Source of the DNA: Solenopsis invicta | Lineage: Eukaryota > Arthropoda > Insecta > Hymenoptera > Formicidae | Assembly (NCBI RefSeq): GCF_016802725.1 | Contig: NC_052670.1 | Span: 15,653,641-15,717,640 of the forward strand | DNA: 64,000 nucleotides | Direction: 5' to 3' | Shown here: in pieces, positions 1-11,457 of the stretch | Layout: the number at the start of each line of letters is the position of its first letter | Position numbering within the stretch: position 1 is the stretch's first letter | The notes under the pieces: generated by a model | Seen by the model: only the letters and a program-made list of their open reading frames with translations | The model's database searches: none | Told to the model about the DNA's origin: nothing | Translations under genes and position numbers: made by a program

Positions 1-1569
1 TTTTTAAAAACATTTTTTAAATATTGTGTGCTGATTGGGTCGTATCACATGAGATACTACAACTGTAACACAAACTTACGCTCGTGAGCGATATCAGATA
101 CGCTTAAAATACACTCATTCATCATCAATGAATGAGTGTACACGGATTCATTCTTCCGCCTGCCTTCTTGCGAGTCCTTACTCCTTTTCGGCGTCAATCA
201 GGCTTAGGTCTGACGTTGTACTCTAGCTGTAAGTACAATAAGTCGAATAGTAATAGCATACTTATAAAAATATTTAATAAACCACATACGAAGAGAGGTC
301 TTAGGATATTTATGCGCAATTGATCAACGTGTATTCACTCATTCCTTCATTTATTCATTTTTTCATTGGATTTCCTTGCAGTTTGTACAAACTTGCCCCC
401 ATGAGTTACCTCTGTGGGATAAATATCGATGTGCGGATATGAATTTCAGGATTTTCGAAGGATCGAAATGTTCGATAGATTCTTCTTAACGCATGTACAC
501 AGTTTTCCATCCACACGCGGACGTTGATAAATACACGTTGTTATATTTCAACTTACTTTGTCAGTAACAGGATTTTCAGAAACAGAATTTTTAAGTTTTG
601 ATACTTATTTAAAAATGTCTTTTTTGCCCACTTTGATTATCAAACTCTCAATATCATTGTCGGTAAGAGTGTTGAACACCTCAATATCAATTTTTTAGGC
701 TAGCACAAGAATTATAAAAGAGAATAATTATTCAGACCCGACAAAGTTTACACGTGATAATAATAACCTATAATAATAATGTCACAATTTTATTTGATTG
801 TCGGCCTCATTTTAGAATTTACCTGCAAATGATAGAATTAATTCATCTAATCCCCATTCATTTAATCCCCATTTGTTTATTACAAAAGAATCTATTATGG
901 ATACAGGATAGTAACGATATAAAATAGTTTTAACTCGATTTTGTGAAACTTATAATTTTGAAATTATTTAATTATATCAAAAATTCATGTAAATTTATTA
1001 AATAGGCATATAATTCTCGTACCAAAAGATTGAATAATTACAAAAAGCGTATCAAAAAAAATTTCGCTTTTGGGGTCCCATAGACACCACCTCATGGCTA
1101 ACGTGTCGCCACGAGCTATAAAAAATTTCACAACGAGTTTGCTGAGGGTGGCGTCTGATAGATCCATGCTGTAACATAGGAAAAACGTGCAAATAAATAA
1201 TATTTTTTTTCGCGCAATAAGCAAAATGTAAATAAGAAAACGTTATTATTACTGTACATAACATTCTCTTAAAAAATGACAAGAAAAGTGAGTTCTTCAA
1301 GTGAAAATAAATTTCTTGGCTTTGATTTGGAAGAGAGGTGAGATTTCTTTGGCCATAGTTTTTCGGACGGTTAAACTACAGAAAGAAGTGTTCAAAAAAT
1401 ATGTGTAATAACTGTTCATGTAATATGAAATATTAAAAAAGTTTATACTTAAAATTATAAATTTTTTATAAACTTTTAAGTTTCATAACGTTGTTGTTTA
1501 TTGCATTTTATGATGTGATTCTAGCTTTAAAACAAGTAAAATTAGGTTAGAACTTAATGTTTTTAAAAC
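1..1569. other. AT-rich stretch without a recognisable gene
   Basis: No open frame here resembles a known family. The longest frames (132-323 plus, 985-1300 minus) have no domain signature and look like chance frames in AT-rich DNA. The only structure seen is a 12-bp perfect hairpin at 111-139. Confidence 0.6.
111..139. repeat. Short perfect hairpin
   Basis: ACACTCATTCAT and ATGAATGAGTGT form a 12-bp perfect stem around the 5-nt loop CATCA. No gene end is visible nearby, so this is noted as structure only. Confidence 0.6.
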
Positions 1570-2640
1570 AGTTGCAGATGTGCAGATATAGCATTACTCA
1601 ACAAGCATTACTCACTGGATGCGAGGATGATCTTTATGACAATAACAGTATCATGAATATGTTGCGTGCCCTACACGAAGAGGACCTACACTGGAATAGT
1701 GTAAAGCATACATAAGAAAAATATGTGGAATAAAATTTTCCTAATTGCCTGTAAATGCGACTGATATAGACGTTTGTGATTACATTATTAAGTAAGTTCT
1801 TAATTATTTGATTGTATTATGTGTAAATCTCGAAATAATAATATCTGTATTCTCAATTTCACTTTGCTTTATTATACAGGAATTGTGTCGCTGCTCATCT
1901 TGACAAACCTGCTGATAAATTCAATTTACTTGTATTTATGAGTTATGATCAAAAAATTGTTTGTCCTCATAAATCACAAATGCGCCGTTGAGGGTATGGA
2001 CTCTATGATGAAGAAAGAATATTTAATGGGCGGGCACTTGTGTCTAGAGGTTCTCAAAGAAAAACTGTGTTCAGAGCTGGTTGGGGTGAAGCATCATATT
2101 TTGAAGCGTGCCAAGAGTGTTGCTAATGGATACACCTTAAATGTGCGTAAGTATCTTATATGTAATGTTGGTCTTATGAAAAAATGAAGCAAGATACATC
2201 AATAAGTAATTTATTTGAAATATTTAAAGGAAAGGTTAAATGTTACTAAGCTACGGTGCAACATTGATGTGCAAATGGAATACTTGTCCACTGGAGATTG
2301 TCTTCTCGTTTGGGACTTATGCAATACTCTGGTTTTATAATTGTTGTAGAAAATATCCAGGGTTAACAAGTAACGCGTTACTTGTAATGTCGTTACTGTT
2401 ACAATTACTTCTTTTTGGTAACGAATAATTAACGGCGTTACATTTCATAATTTATAACAATAACGGTAATGAGTTACATTTTGTCGATAATTGTAACAAT
2501 TTGAATAGTTACTTTTATCGTTACTTTGTATAGATGGAGTGTATTAATTTGTTAGATGATAGCAATCCGACAATATCAAACAACTTTTATATTCAAATAG
2601 TTCTAATATTGAGATGCCAAATAATTATGCAAAATTAAAA

Positions 2641-2815
2641 AGATATAAGGCCAATAAACGAGCAATAACAGTTGTCGTATATAAAATATTTATTCCATTA
2701 TGAGGTCAATGGGATGTTTGGGACTTACTTGTCCTTCTTCAGCCGTGTATAAGTTATTTACATAATTTCGAGTCGAGACACATTAGATTCCTGTGTATTG
2801 AGTATGTCCCCGTTC
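2641..2815 (-). repeat. Left inverted terminal repeat of the Penelope-like element
   Basis: This is the reverse complement of 3943-4111 with only a few mismatches. It begins AGATATAAGGCCAATAAACG and runs to GTATTGAGTATGTCC. Confidence 0.85.
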
Positions 2816-2861
2816 TGACCGGGATTTTCATCAAAAAAACTTAGAACTGGTTATAAAACTA

Positions 2862-3485
2862 TTGGTATACCCGATATACAACGGCTATTCTCTAGAACTA
2901 ATATTTAACAAAATTAATCTCAGACTAAAAAAACTTATCAACGACAGAATTACAAACAAAGGAAAAAACACTCAGAAGGAAAGCGGATCTGAAAATGCAA
3001 AAAAATTTTTCACTATCCCGTATATAAAAAATGTATCCGAAATGGTAAATTCTGTCATTAACAAGAGTAAATTTATAACAGGCTACAGATGTTTAAATCG
3101 ACTCAATATAATCGTAAAAGCACAGAAAGACAGAGATAATTCCATCTCCAGGAACAACGTTGTATACAAATTAAAATGTAACGACTGCGATGCCTCTTAC
3201 GTGGGCCAAACAAAAGGAAAACTAAACACGAGAATCAAAAAACACATGAGTAACTTAAAATCTGATTCATCGAAGCATTCTGTAATTTCAGATCATATCA
3301 TTCAACATAGTCATTCAATAGATTGGAACAATGCAACAATCTTAGATATAGAAGCCAGATACTACAAAAGACTTATTTCAGAAATGATACATATAAAAGA
3401 ACAAACTAACGGTCTCAACTTGCAAACAGACACTGAGCTTCTACATGAGTCTTATTTCGAATTACTGAACAGATTGGTTTGCTAA
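2862..3485 (+). pseudogene. Penelope-like ORF, C-terminal GIY-YIG endonuclease part
   Basis: A 207-codon open frame whose C-terminal half is a GIY-YIG endonuclease as found behind the reverse transcriptase of Penelope-like elements. Around residues 100-130 it has VVYKLKCNDC, then DASYVGQTKGKL and TRIKKH; the pair VYKL..YVGQT corresponds to the GIY and YIG strands. A later block, EMIHIKEQTNGLN, matches the helical end of the domain. In the family this nuclease nicks target DNA to prime reverse transcription. The N-terminal 90 residues are the basic tail after the RT. No RT motif is present upstream, so this is a 5'-truncated copy. The frame itself has no internal stop, so the insertion is fairly young. 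Two other, more diverged copies lie at 6685-7150 and 19124-19683. Confidence 0.78.
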
Positions 3486-3557
3486 GTTTAAGACGGTGGA
3501 TCGAGATCAATACGTCACATTGTAACGTATTGATCTCGATCCACCGTCTCCTTGAAC
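3485..3557. repeat. Long perfect hairpin after the Penelope-like ORF
   Basis: AGACGGTGGATCGAGATCAA is followed about 20 nt later by its reverse complement; the stem is about 24 bp with a loop near CACATTGTA. It lies directly after the stop codon, so it would form in the element's RNA 3' region. Confidence 0.85.
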
Positions 3558-3942
3558 TCAGTTTAGATTTAACGTCGAGCAAAACGGACACGCTCCGTCC
3601 TGCGTTCGTTACTTCCGCTATAGTATCATTATATATTCTCTAACGGCCGCATTGTGTTGAGTGAGTTTTATTCATTATATTCATTTCTCCGCTCTTTGTT
3701 CAATGTTTTTTATCAATGTGATTTATTATAACCACTTTGCGTCTAAATTATCATTATTTATACTATTTATTTTAACCATTGTAGTCTGTCCAAATTATTA
3801 TCATGGAACCGGTTGACACTAAAATTCGCACACAGAGACACGCATTTACGAAACGTTGTCTCACCAATGGCTTAGCCATTGTAGTTACGGAACATCTACA
3901 TCATGCCAACATGGTAAAAATGACGGACAGATTGCAACATCC

Positions 3943-4111
3943 GGACATACTCAATACAGAGGAATCTAATGTGTCTCGACTCGAAATTATGTAAATAACT
4001 TATACACGGCTGAAGAAAGACAAGTAAGTCCGAAACATCCCATTGACCTCATAACGGAATAAATATTTTATATACGACAACCCTTATTGCTCGTTTATTG
4101 ACCTTATATCT
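3943..4111 (+). repeat. Right inverted terminal repeat of the Penelope-like element
   Basis: Reverse complement of 2641-2815. It contains the hammerhead-like core at 4010-4036. Confidence 0.85.
4010..4036 (+). ncRNA. Hammerhead-ribozyme-like core in the Penelope terminal repeat (candidate)
   Basis: CTGAAGA at 4010-4016 and GAAAC at 4032-4036 match the CUGANGA and GAAA cores of hammerhead ribozymes. They are separated by a short stem-loop (GAC AAGTAA GTC; four base pairs in the left copy). Penelope-like elements are known to carry minimal hammerheads in their terminal repeats. I could not place a convincing stem III plus GUH cleavage site downstream, so function is not shown. In the left copy the GAAAC box reads CAAAC. 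Confidence 0.4.
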
Positions 4112-4177
4112 ATTTAATATGTATACAATACAAGCGTAGAAAATTTATTTAATTATGCAAAAGTTAAATCACTTTTT

Positions 4178-4325
4178 ATTAAATACATTACTGCACTCCT
4201 AAGTAGTGCAAGTGTAGAAAAACTATTTAGCGTGAGAGATACTGTATTAAGAAAGTGGTCATCTTAATGATGATTCTATAGAACATCAATTTCTTTTAGA
4301 AATAATTAACAGATCTTTTTGGTGA
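4178..4325 (+). pseudogene. hAT transposase C-terminal dimerisation domain remnant
   Basis: The frame gives LLSSASVEKLFSVRDTVL, then after a stop and frame change NDDSIEHQFLLEIINRSFW and a stop. This matches the closing block of hAT transposases (hATC domain), where S-S-x-x-V-E-x-L-F-S is typical. It confirms that the surrounding inverted-repeat element is a hAT transposon. The rest of the transposase was lost or replaced by the Penelope-like insertion. Confidence 0.72.
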
Positions 4326-4898
4326 AGTTTGATGCAAAAATGCAATCAAAACTGAACTATCTGTGATTATATTGCATACAAATGTGTGACGTTAGAACAT
4401 AGAATAAAGAGACGTTGAGTGAAAATTATACGTGTATTTAGTATAATTGTATACATATATTTTGAACCTTATTTCTTTAGAAGATAAAACATCAATTTAT
4501 ATTTATTTCAGAAATTTGTATACCGTTGATTAATATAAAAAAGTAACAAAAATAGTAACGATTTGTTAATTTTTAAGTAACGGTAACGATAACAAGTTAC
4601 CTTTTAAAATCAGTAACGAGTAACGGTAACGAATTACTTTGTAGAGAAAAGAACGGTAACGGTAACAAGTTACTTTTATAAAGTAACTTTGCCAACCCTG
4701 AAATATCGATAGAATGCGTCAAGAGTCATTTTCGTGCGATACACACAGGTGAATACTTTCAAGAAATGAGAACAACTGAAGCTAGACAATTGTTGCCTGC
4801 ATGAGGTAATTAAAAATCTTGCCATAATTGCTACAGATATATTATATTTCACAGATTTCAGAAAATGATTAATTGTGAATAATATAAGCAATTTATAA

Positions 4899-5127
4899 TC
4901 TAATGTATATGTCATAAAGGAAAATATTGCAAGCGTTACTAGTCTAATAGTATCTATAGCCAAAGATATTCTATTGCCGTTCTCGAAACTTGCAAAAGAC
5001 GTTCAAACGTTAGATGCTAATTTAGATCTCAGAAAGCTGAAGACGAGCAACATAATGCAAAATTTATTGGAGCACCGTATGGAAGAGCATTGTAAACTTC
5101 AGGAAAGATGGGCATCTTGTCAATAAA
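4899..5127 (+). pseudogene. Unrecognised exon-like coding remnant, helical
   Basis: A 75-codon frame without a start codon, ending in TAA at 5125-5127. It is rich in Leu, Lys and Glu and looks alpha-helical, with segments such as IAKDILLPFSKLAKDV and LLEHRMEEHCKLQERW. An acceptor-like TTTCACAG lies upstream near 4855. It follows the POLR1B-like exon at 4805 but does not read as part of that subunit. It could be the last exon of another duplicated gene. I do not recognise the family. Confidence 0.4.
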
Positions 5128-6138
5128 CTTGTTGCTTTATAAAACTTATCCAAACAATCAGCTTTCTGAACACGATTCGTCATTAAATGCTTATTAATGA
5201 TTATGTATTTGTAAGTATTAATATATTATTTACAAAATATATTCACTTACAAAATAATATTTACGGATACAGAATGAAGAATTATATATATCAGGGCAAA
5301 TGTTCTTATGAACTCTTTAAAAAAAAAGTTAAAGTATTAAAACGTTATATTATAGTTTTATTATAGATCGGGTAATTTAATTTAAAAAAATAGCATTTAG
5401 AAATTATAGTGAATTTTGATTATGTTTTGTAGAAAATCTTATGAATCGATCTCACTGCATATTTTTACACTTTGCAAATATATCGATGTGAAACATACGA
5501 ATCAATTCAATGTAGAAAAGAAAACAGTTTCTGTTTCAGAGTTTACATGAAAAAAATTGCATTAATTTATATTATTCTTTTATATCCATATAGAAGCAAT
5601 GACGGCAAATCCCAATTTTAAACACAATTAACACAAATTAACACAAATTTTATTCAAGGAGGCTATTCCTGAAACATTGAGATCGTCAAAGCAACGACTT
5701 TAAAACCGACAAGATGCAAGTTAAAAATAATACTGAGAATAGCAGCGATAATAATGATGAAACTAGTGAGTCAAACAACGAAAACGACAATTAATTAACA
5801 TAAATAACATAGCCTCGAATTATCAGTTGCTTCTGAAATAGACAGAGTAGTACAGTTGCTAGCTGTAGGATTACATATTAATTTGTGGGATTCGCAGGGT
5901 AATAAAAACATGCCCGTTGCATTGGGCAGGTTTGTTATGAGAACAAACATTATATATGTTACAATAATAACGATAATATATACAAAATGTCCCAAAAAGC
6001 TCGCATTTTCTCTTAAGAGCAGATTCTTTGAAATATTTTAAGAAAAATATCCTAATACAAAGATGTCGAGAGTATAATTGTTTTTAAGTTATTCGCGATT
6101 AAAGTTTACGAATCACAAAGCTGATATTTCACGGACTT
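5128..6138. other. AT-rich spacer with a possible short coding remnant
   Basis: Mostly AT-rich. Around 5600-5795 there is a weak coding-like stretch (KEAIPETLRSSKQRL, then an Asn/Glu-rich tail) broken by stops, next to a triplicated AACACAAATT-type repeat. No family could be named. Confidence 0.35.
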
Positions 6139-6613
6139 AGGCATGGTGACATGACAAGGTACTTTTTGACATTGAGGTTGTCATATAAATACGCAAAGAC
6201 ATTTTTAATAAGAAGTTATTTCTACGGAAAACATATTTGAATGTACATTACATATGCATAATTAATGTTTTCAACAAAATATTAATTTAATAACAAAATA
6301 GTACAATAGCTGTTGGGACAGCTGTCAAAACAAATTCATTACCATGTTTATATGATAAGAACTTTTATCATAATTTATCAATAATATCGATAATTGTAAT
6401 GAATTTATTTTGACAGCTGACCCAACGGCTATCGTAACATCTTATTATTAAATTGATATTTTGTTGAAAACATTATAATTATGCATATGTTATGTACAAA
6501 TATGTTTCCTGTAGAAATAATTTTTTAATATAAATGTCACTGCGTATTTATATGACAACCTCAATATCGAGAAGTACCCTTGTGGTACATTGTCATGTCA
6601 CCATGGCATGCCT
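6139..6613. mobile_element. Foldback / MITE-like element
   Basis: The two halves are imperfect reverse complements over almost the whole length. AGGCATGGTGACATGACAAG at the left pairs with the right end CATTGTCATGTCACCATGGC. Inner landmarks TGACAACCTCAAT and ATTGAGGTTGTCA, and ACAGCTGTC and GACAGCTGA, also pair. No coding capacity. A non-autonomous DNA transposon is the likely identity. Confidence 0.75.
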
Positions 6614-6684
6614 GAGCGCGCAAAATCCATTGAATTTTATTTTTTTCACAATTCATTTCAGATTAAAATTCTTCTTTTATAAGA

Positions 6685-7150
6685 ATGACACCGGCGGCGA
6701 ATAAGGATTTGACAAGATACTTTATGATCTCTTATATTAATACGGTACCTAAGAAATTTTTGTCTTTCTCCAATAAGCATGACTGTAACGTAGCTTTTAC
6801 AATTCCCTTTAAACTTAACAAATTTATAACAGCGGGAAAGATCATATTGATCGACTATCGTGCAACGATGTAGTCTATAAAATCAATTGTAAAGATTGCG
6901 AATCGTCTTATGTGGGACAGACCAAACGTCAGTTAAAAACGAGAGTCACGGTACATAAATCGGATATCAGGAAATCTAGCTCTTCTTCTGTCATTACAAA
7001 ACATCGCATCGCTAATAACCACAAGTTTGATTGGGAGAGCGTAGAAATTTTAGATAAAGAACCGTTAAAAGATCTATATCTGAGATGTTACATATTAAAA
7101 AATAACAAAAAGGACTCAACAAACAAAGCAATACCGAACTTTTGCCCGAT
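6685..7150 (+). pseudogene. Penelope-like GIY-YIG fragment, second copy, frameshifted
   Basis: The upstream frame (6685-6873) has PFKLNKFITAG, the linker before the nuclease. One frame over the sequence gives NDVVYKINCKDCESSYVGQT and KRQLKTRVTVHKSD, the GIY-YIG nuclease core, then VITKHRIANNHKFDWESVEI. A frameshift near 6860 and loss of the C-terminal helix after about 7120 mark it as dead. It is clearly diverged from the copy at 2862-3485, so it comes from a different subfamily. No reverse-transcriptase sequence is visible upstream; a foldback element lies immediately before it. Confidence 0.7.
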
Positions 7151-7229
7151 GTGTATCTTCCTATTTTTGAATGTATTTCCCTTCCTTAAGTCCTATCCCT
7201 TCCCCCCCTTTTCTGTGCTATTGTTTTAG

Positions 7230-7438
7230 CCGAGCAATTGTCGCTCGTTCGTTCCTTATTATTCATTTCTGAACATTGTGTTGTGACACTCATATTATTG
7301 TCTAATTAGTCTAGTTTTCATCGATACGTTCAATTCGATTTTACTTCGGTGCAAGACAAGTTTAATGTTCTGTCTCTATTGGAAGTGGAATAGAAGTGAA
7401 GACGATTCATATTTCAGTAGGGCCAACTTAACTTTATA

Positions 7439-7489
<51 letters not shown>

Positions 7490-8196
7490 TAGAATAGAAT
7501 TATTTTATATAATTTTATCTGAACCTATAGGTTTTTATTAAATTTCTATAATGAATTATATGCGATTTCTAACCTCTTTGGACTTTTTTATAGCACCCAG
7601 CACTCGTAAACATGAAATGAGATAAATACAGGTTAACACTACTCAGTTTTAACTAGTTACAACCGTTTCCACTGGGTGCAATTTGCTGCTACTCCACTAC
7701 AACTTGTGGATCGAAGTGAGAATAAACTGAGCTCAATCCGACATGTTTCCATCGACTTCAATTTGGTTCTACATCGGATTGGATATGGATTAATGCCTCG
7801 GTGAAAACTAGACCATTGTAAGATAACGTTTTCGGAACTCACAGGTATGATCAAAAATATTATTTTACAAGTTATTTATTCTCTTTTACAATTTTACACT
7901 TTTGACTTATACAGCTTTCAAATTTCTTCTTTTTTTAATTCCTTTTTACAATTTTATAACTTTGACTTGTACAGATTTCAATTTGTTATATTTTATTATT
8001 TTTTGTTTCTTATTTATTATTTCTACAAATTGACTTTTATTATTTTCATTAATTTATATTTGTAGTCGTTTTTAACTTATTTATTTATTATTTTTCTTAT
8101 TGTTTTTCATATTACTCTTTGTACTGTTCCACTAGACTATGATCCGAAAACGATGTCTCTCTCCACGTTTCTCGAGACTACGTTTAGATTAACAAG
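7230..8196. other. Non-coding spacer with AT microsatellite
   Basis: Contains an (AT)n tract at 7439-7486 and a pyrimidine-rich stretch at 7860-8110 with a loose internal repeat (ACAATTTTACACTTTTGACT and ACAATTTTATAACTTTGACT). Around 7730-7785, AATCCGACATGTTTCCATCG and GGTTCTACATCGGATT form a small imperfect inverted repeat. No gene is recognised. Confidence 0.5.
7439..7486. repeat. (AT)n microsatellite
   Basis: Uninterrupted AT dinucleotide run of about 46 bp. Confidence 0.95.
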
Positions 8197-11100
8197 GAAG
8201 GTTTGCGAGCCAGGAAGTTCACAAAATTCTGAAATTTTGTGTACACAGAGAAGTTCATCTATAACATAAAAATATTTTTTGTTTGTGCTTATTTTCAGTT
8301 TAAGGGGCTGAAACATCTTTTAAAAAAAAATCAGTTGTTTTTCCAAGGGAATATCGTGGAAACTATAAGAAATAAAAAAAAATATTTTAAATAAAAGTTA
8401 AATAGTTCGAATAATAATTTACAACAGTAATGTAAAGAAATTTTTTAAAATTATTTTTCATATTTTCTCTATCACTTCATAATTCTTTTTAAAATTTTTT
8501 AAATATTTTAATGACAGAATTAAAGCAGAATTTTATACAAATCCAGCCATATATAAAAAAGTATCTTTCTGATGTACCATTCTTGGAAAATAATAACAAA
8601 CTCCTTATACATGCACGCTATACGTACTTGTTCATGCGCTCGATTTTTCTGCGCTGGAACGGATTCGTTTCATACATATTGCTAATTGCGTACATGAAAG
8701 AGCATTGAAGACAAATTAGTATAGCACAATGAATATTAAAATAAGAGTTTAAATAAAAATAATAATAATGAGTTTTATGAACTCGACTACTAAAATTAGT
8801 AAAATATTTTTGACGACGTCAAAGTATGTACGTAATACTTTGTACAATTAAAAACGAGTTATGAACAGAAAAATTATTATTTTTGCAAAATATTATTATT
8901 TAATTTTGACTATAGAACTGATTGCAATGATCAATGTATTCTATTGACAAATGTTAGGCAACCTGAAAATTCAGTAAACTTAAAAATATTATGTGCAAGT
9001 AGAATAATTCACAAAATTATTTTTTGCTCATAACAAATTATAGTTTTAGGAGATAAAACCACTTTTTAAAAAAATGTACATTTTTTTTGTCAAAATAACC
9101 GAGAATGACACGTATAAGAAAATGTTTAAATAGAAGTTGCATCACATTTTTTGTTTGCTCTAATACGCAACTGCATATAGACAAGAATCAAAATATTTGT
9201 ATTGTATAAATTATTCCTGTCATCAACCCTTAAAGTTGAATTTTCATTGTTTACAAGTTATCTAAATATGTTTACTAATTATAAATAAATAAATAGAAAG
9301 CAATAAAAGTATAAATTACCCAGAAAAACTTTTTATATATAATTATTTATAATTATATATAAAAAGGTTTTCCCTGATAATCAATATTTTTATCTTTTAT
9401 TTATTTATTCGTAACGTGTAAGCAATTGTACATGCTTTGTTGTTTAATCGTACCCTTTCAGAGTTATCTAGTACAAAACGCAGGTGCTATAAAAATTACA
9501 GATTATATTTGTTGTTTAAAATAATGCATACGTATGTATAATTATATATATTTTAATATATGTGGAAAGTTTTGTATGTAATCATGTATAACTATATATA
9601 AATATATATGAAAACTATATGATAATTATATATAATAATTGCACATAATTTTCATAATCATTATACGATTGTCAAAAATGTAAAAGGTAAAATATTTAAA
9701 GTGTGTAGAGATGTAGTTAGAGAAGTAGTTAGAGGATAGGCAGATAAAGAATAGGCAGATAAAAAATAGCGAGCGCACAAAATTGTGTGGATGGATGAAT
9801 GGATTTTAGAGTAACATTGTAAACCAAGACCTCTTCTTGGCAATCTTTCATAAATTGAACAGAAATATACATATATCTAACTGTACATATATAACTATAT
9901 ATAATTATGTATGGTTATATAAAAATATGTATAATTATATATAAAAATCATGTCCAATTGTATGTAATTATATATATTTTAACGTTAAAAAGTTGAACTT
10001 TATGTTTTTATATTGTGCGGTTTACATAATAGTGTAATAAAATAGCTTTAAAATAATGTACGTTGCTATTGTTATGCTTCATATACGTTAATGATTTATT
10101 TTAACTAGTTTCATCTTTTATGTTGTCGTCAGTATACATATAATATTGTTGGGTTTAAATAATGAAAGCTATGTGAAATGTATATTATTAATAATTAAGT
10201 ATCTCTGAAACCATTTGAATAATAAAGCTGCTAAACAGACTTTAAAAATTTGATGAATTATAGTGATTTTTCTTTTATTTACAACAAGATATGACAAAAA
10301 ATGATTATGACAAGTGCAAAAAGAGGTGTGGAGATTTTCATATAAATTTACAAAAAATAAAAATTCAATTTTAGGGGTTAATGATACGGGTAAATTGAAC
10401 GTCATGAATATTTTGATTCTTATCTATACGCAGTTGCACAGAGCAAAAAAAACGAGATGCAACTTTTGTTTAAACATTTTCTTCACGTGTCACCATTCTC
10501 GGTAGTTACTTCTCCGGAAGGAAAATGAACATTTTCTTCAAGGAATAATTTCATCCTCTAAAGCTACGAGCAAAAAGTAATTTTGTGAACTATTCTATTT
10601 GTACACAATATCATTAAGTTTACTAAATTTTCGGGTTGCCTAATATTGGTCAATAAAAGAAAATACATTGACCATTGCAATCAGCTGTTCTACAATCAAA
10701 ATTAAATAAAAAATATTTTGTAAGAAATAATAATTTCTCAACACATAACTCGTTTTTAATTGTACAAAGTATTACGTAAATCTTTTGACATCGCCAAAAA
10801 TATTTTAATGATTTTAGTAGTTGAGTTTAAAAAGCTCATTATTATTTTAGTACTTTAATTATTATTATTATTAAAAAAAACTTTTATTTTAATATTTATT
10901 GTACTATACTGATTTGCCTTCAATGATTTTTCACGTAAACGAATTTGTCTCATACGTATCGCAATTAGCGTTCCAGCGAAAAAAATCGAGTGCACGAACA
11001 CGTACGTACAGCGTGCTTGTATAAGGAGTTTGTTATTATTTTTAAAGAATGGTACATCGGAAAAATACTTTGTTATATATAGTTGAATTCGTATAAAAAT

Positions 11101-11384
11101 CAGCTTTAATTCTGTCATTAAAATGTTTGAAAATTTTTAAAAACAAATATGAAGTGCTGGAAAAAGTATGAAAAATTATTTAAAAAATTTTTTAGAACAT
11201 TTTTTGCTATCTCTTATAGTTTTGACGATATTTGCTTGGAAAGAAAAAAACCGATTTTTTTCAAACGGGTGTTTCACTCCCTTAAACTAAAATTGGGCAC
11301 AAACAAAATATATTTTTGTGTAATGGATGAACTCCTTTATGTGTATATAAAATTTTTTGAATTTCCGGGTTTGTAAACCTTCTT
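8197..11384. mobile_element. 3.2-kb inverted duplication (long-TIR foldback element)
   Basis: Left arm about 8197-9275 and right arm about 10325-11384 are diverged reverse complements around a spacer of about 1 kb. Landmarks are AGGAAGGTTTGCGAGCC (left end) versus TTTGTAAACCTTCTTTG (right end); TTTGTTTGTGCTTATTTTCA versus TGGGCACAAACAAAATAT; and CAAGAATCAAAATATT versus AATATTTTGATTCTTAT. Both arms keep a related frame beginning MTELK (8511-8708 plus, 10855-11118 minus). No transposase is seen. A TIR-rich DNA transposon lacking its gene, or a palindromic duplication, are both possible. Confidence 0.7.
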
Positions 11385-11457
11385 TGTGAGCATTATAAAT
11401 ACACTGCTCTACGTCTTTATAGGCACATTTTGTGTTATTTTAAGTTTGAAAGATGTT

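Larger units (their letters stand above)
2641..4111 (+). mobile_element. Penelope-like retroelement, 5'-truncated, with inverted terminal repeats
   Basis: A GIY-YIG endonuclease-bearing reading frame is enclosed by two nearly identical repeats of about 170 bp in inverted orientation (2641-2815 and 3943-4111). Penelope-like elements are known for GIY-YIG endonucleases and for terminal repeats that can be direct or inverted, and they are often 5'-truncated. The reverse-transcriptase part is missing. The flanks belong to the hAT element: AATTATGCAAAA occurs just left of the insert and again just right of it, which may be a target duplication or a hAT repeat. Confidence 0.75.
2358..4700 (+). mobile_element. 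hAT-family DNA transposon inserted in the POLR1B-like pseudogene
   Basis: The element starts CAGGGTTAACAAGTAACG and ends AAGTAACTTTGCCAACCCTG, imperfect terminal inverted repeats. It is flanked by AAATATC at 2351-2357 and 4701-4707, which fits an 8-bp hAT target duplication AAAATATC with one A lost on the right. Gene sequence resumes after the duplication. Both ends carry many copies of GTAAC/GTTAC-type motifs, probably transposase-binding subterminal repeats (inference). A decayed hAT C-terminal domain lies at 4178-4325. The middle is replaced by a Penelope-like insertion. The same family recurs at 53706-54984. Confidence 0.8.
1570..4805 (+). pseudogene. POLR1B: POLR1B-like (RNA polymerase I second-largest subunit) partial duplicate, split by a transposon
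   Basis: Exon-like blocks read as the middle of the second-largest RNA polymerase I subunit, which forms half of the active-site cleft in the nucleolar enzyme that makes rRNA. About 1590-1791 gives LLTGCEDDLYDNN and IMNMLRALHEEDLH, then a stop. 1880-2146 gives AAHLDKPADKFNLLVFM and, one frame over, GGHLCLEVLKEKLC. About 2236-2357 gives SRLGLMQYSGFIIVVENI. 4701-4805 gives SHFRAIHTGEYFQEMRTTEA. Introns are kept, with donors GTAAGT at 1792 and 2147 and an acceptor ending at 1879, so this is a segmental copy and not a retrocopy. Stops, frameshifts and a hAT insertion at 2358 show it is dead. Assignment rests on family recognition without a search. RNA polymerase II or III paralogues are less likely given the block order. 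Confidence 0.72.

Noticed and set aside
985..1300. Two overlapping minus-strand frames
   Set aside because: No domain, overlapping in different phases, in AT-rich non-coding DNA.
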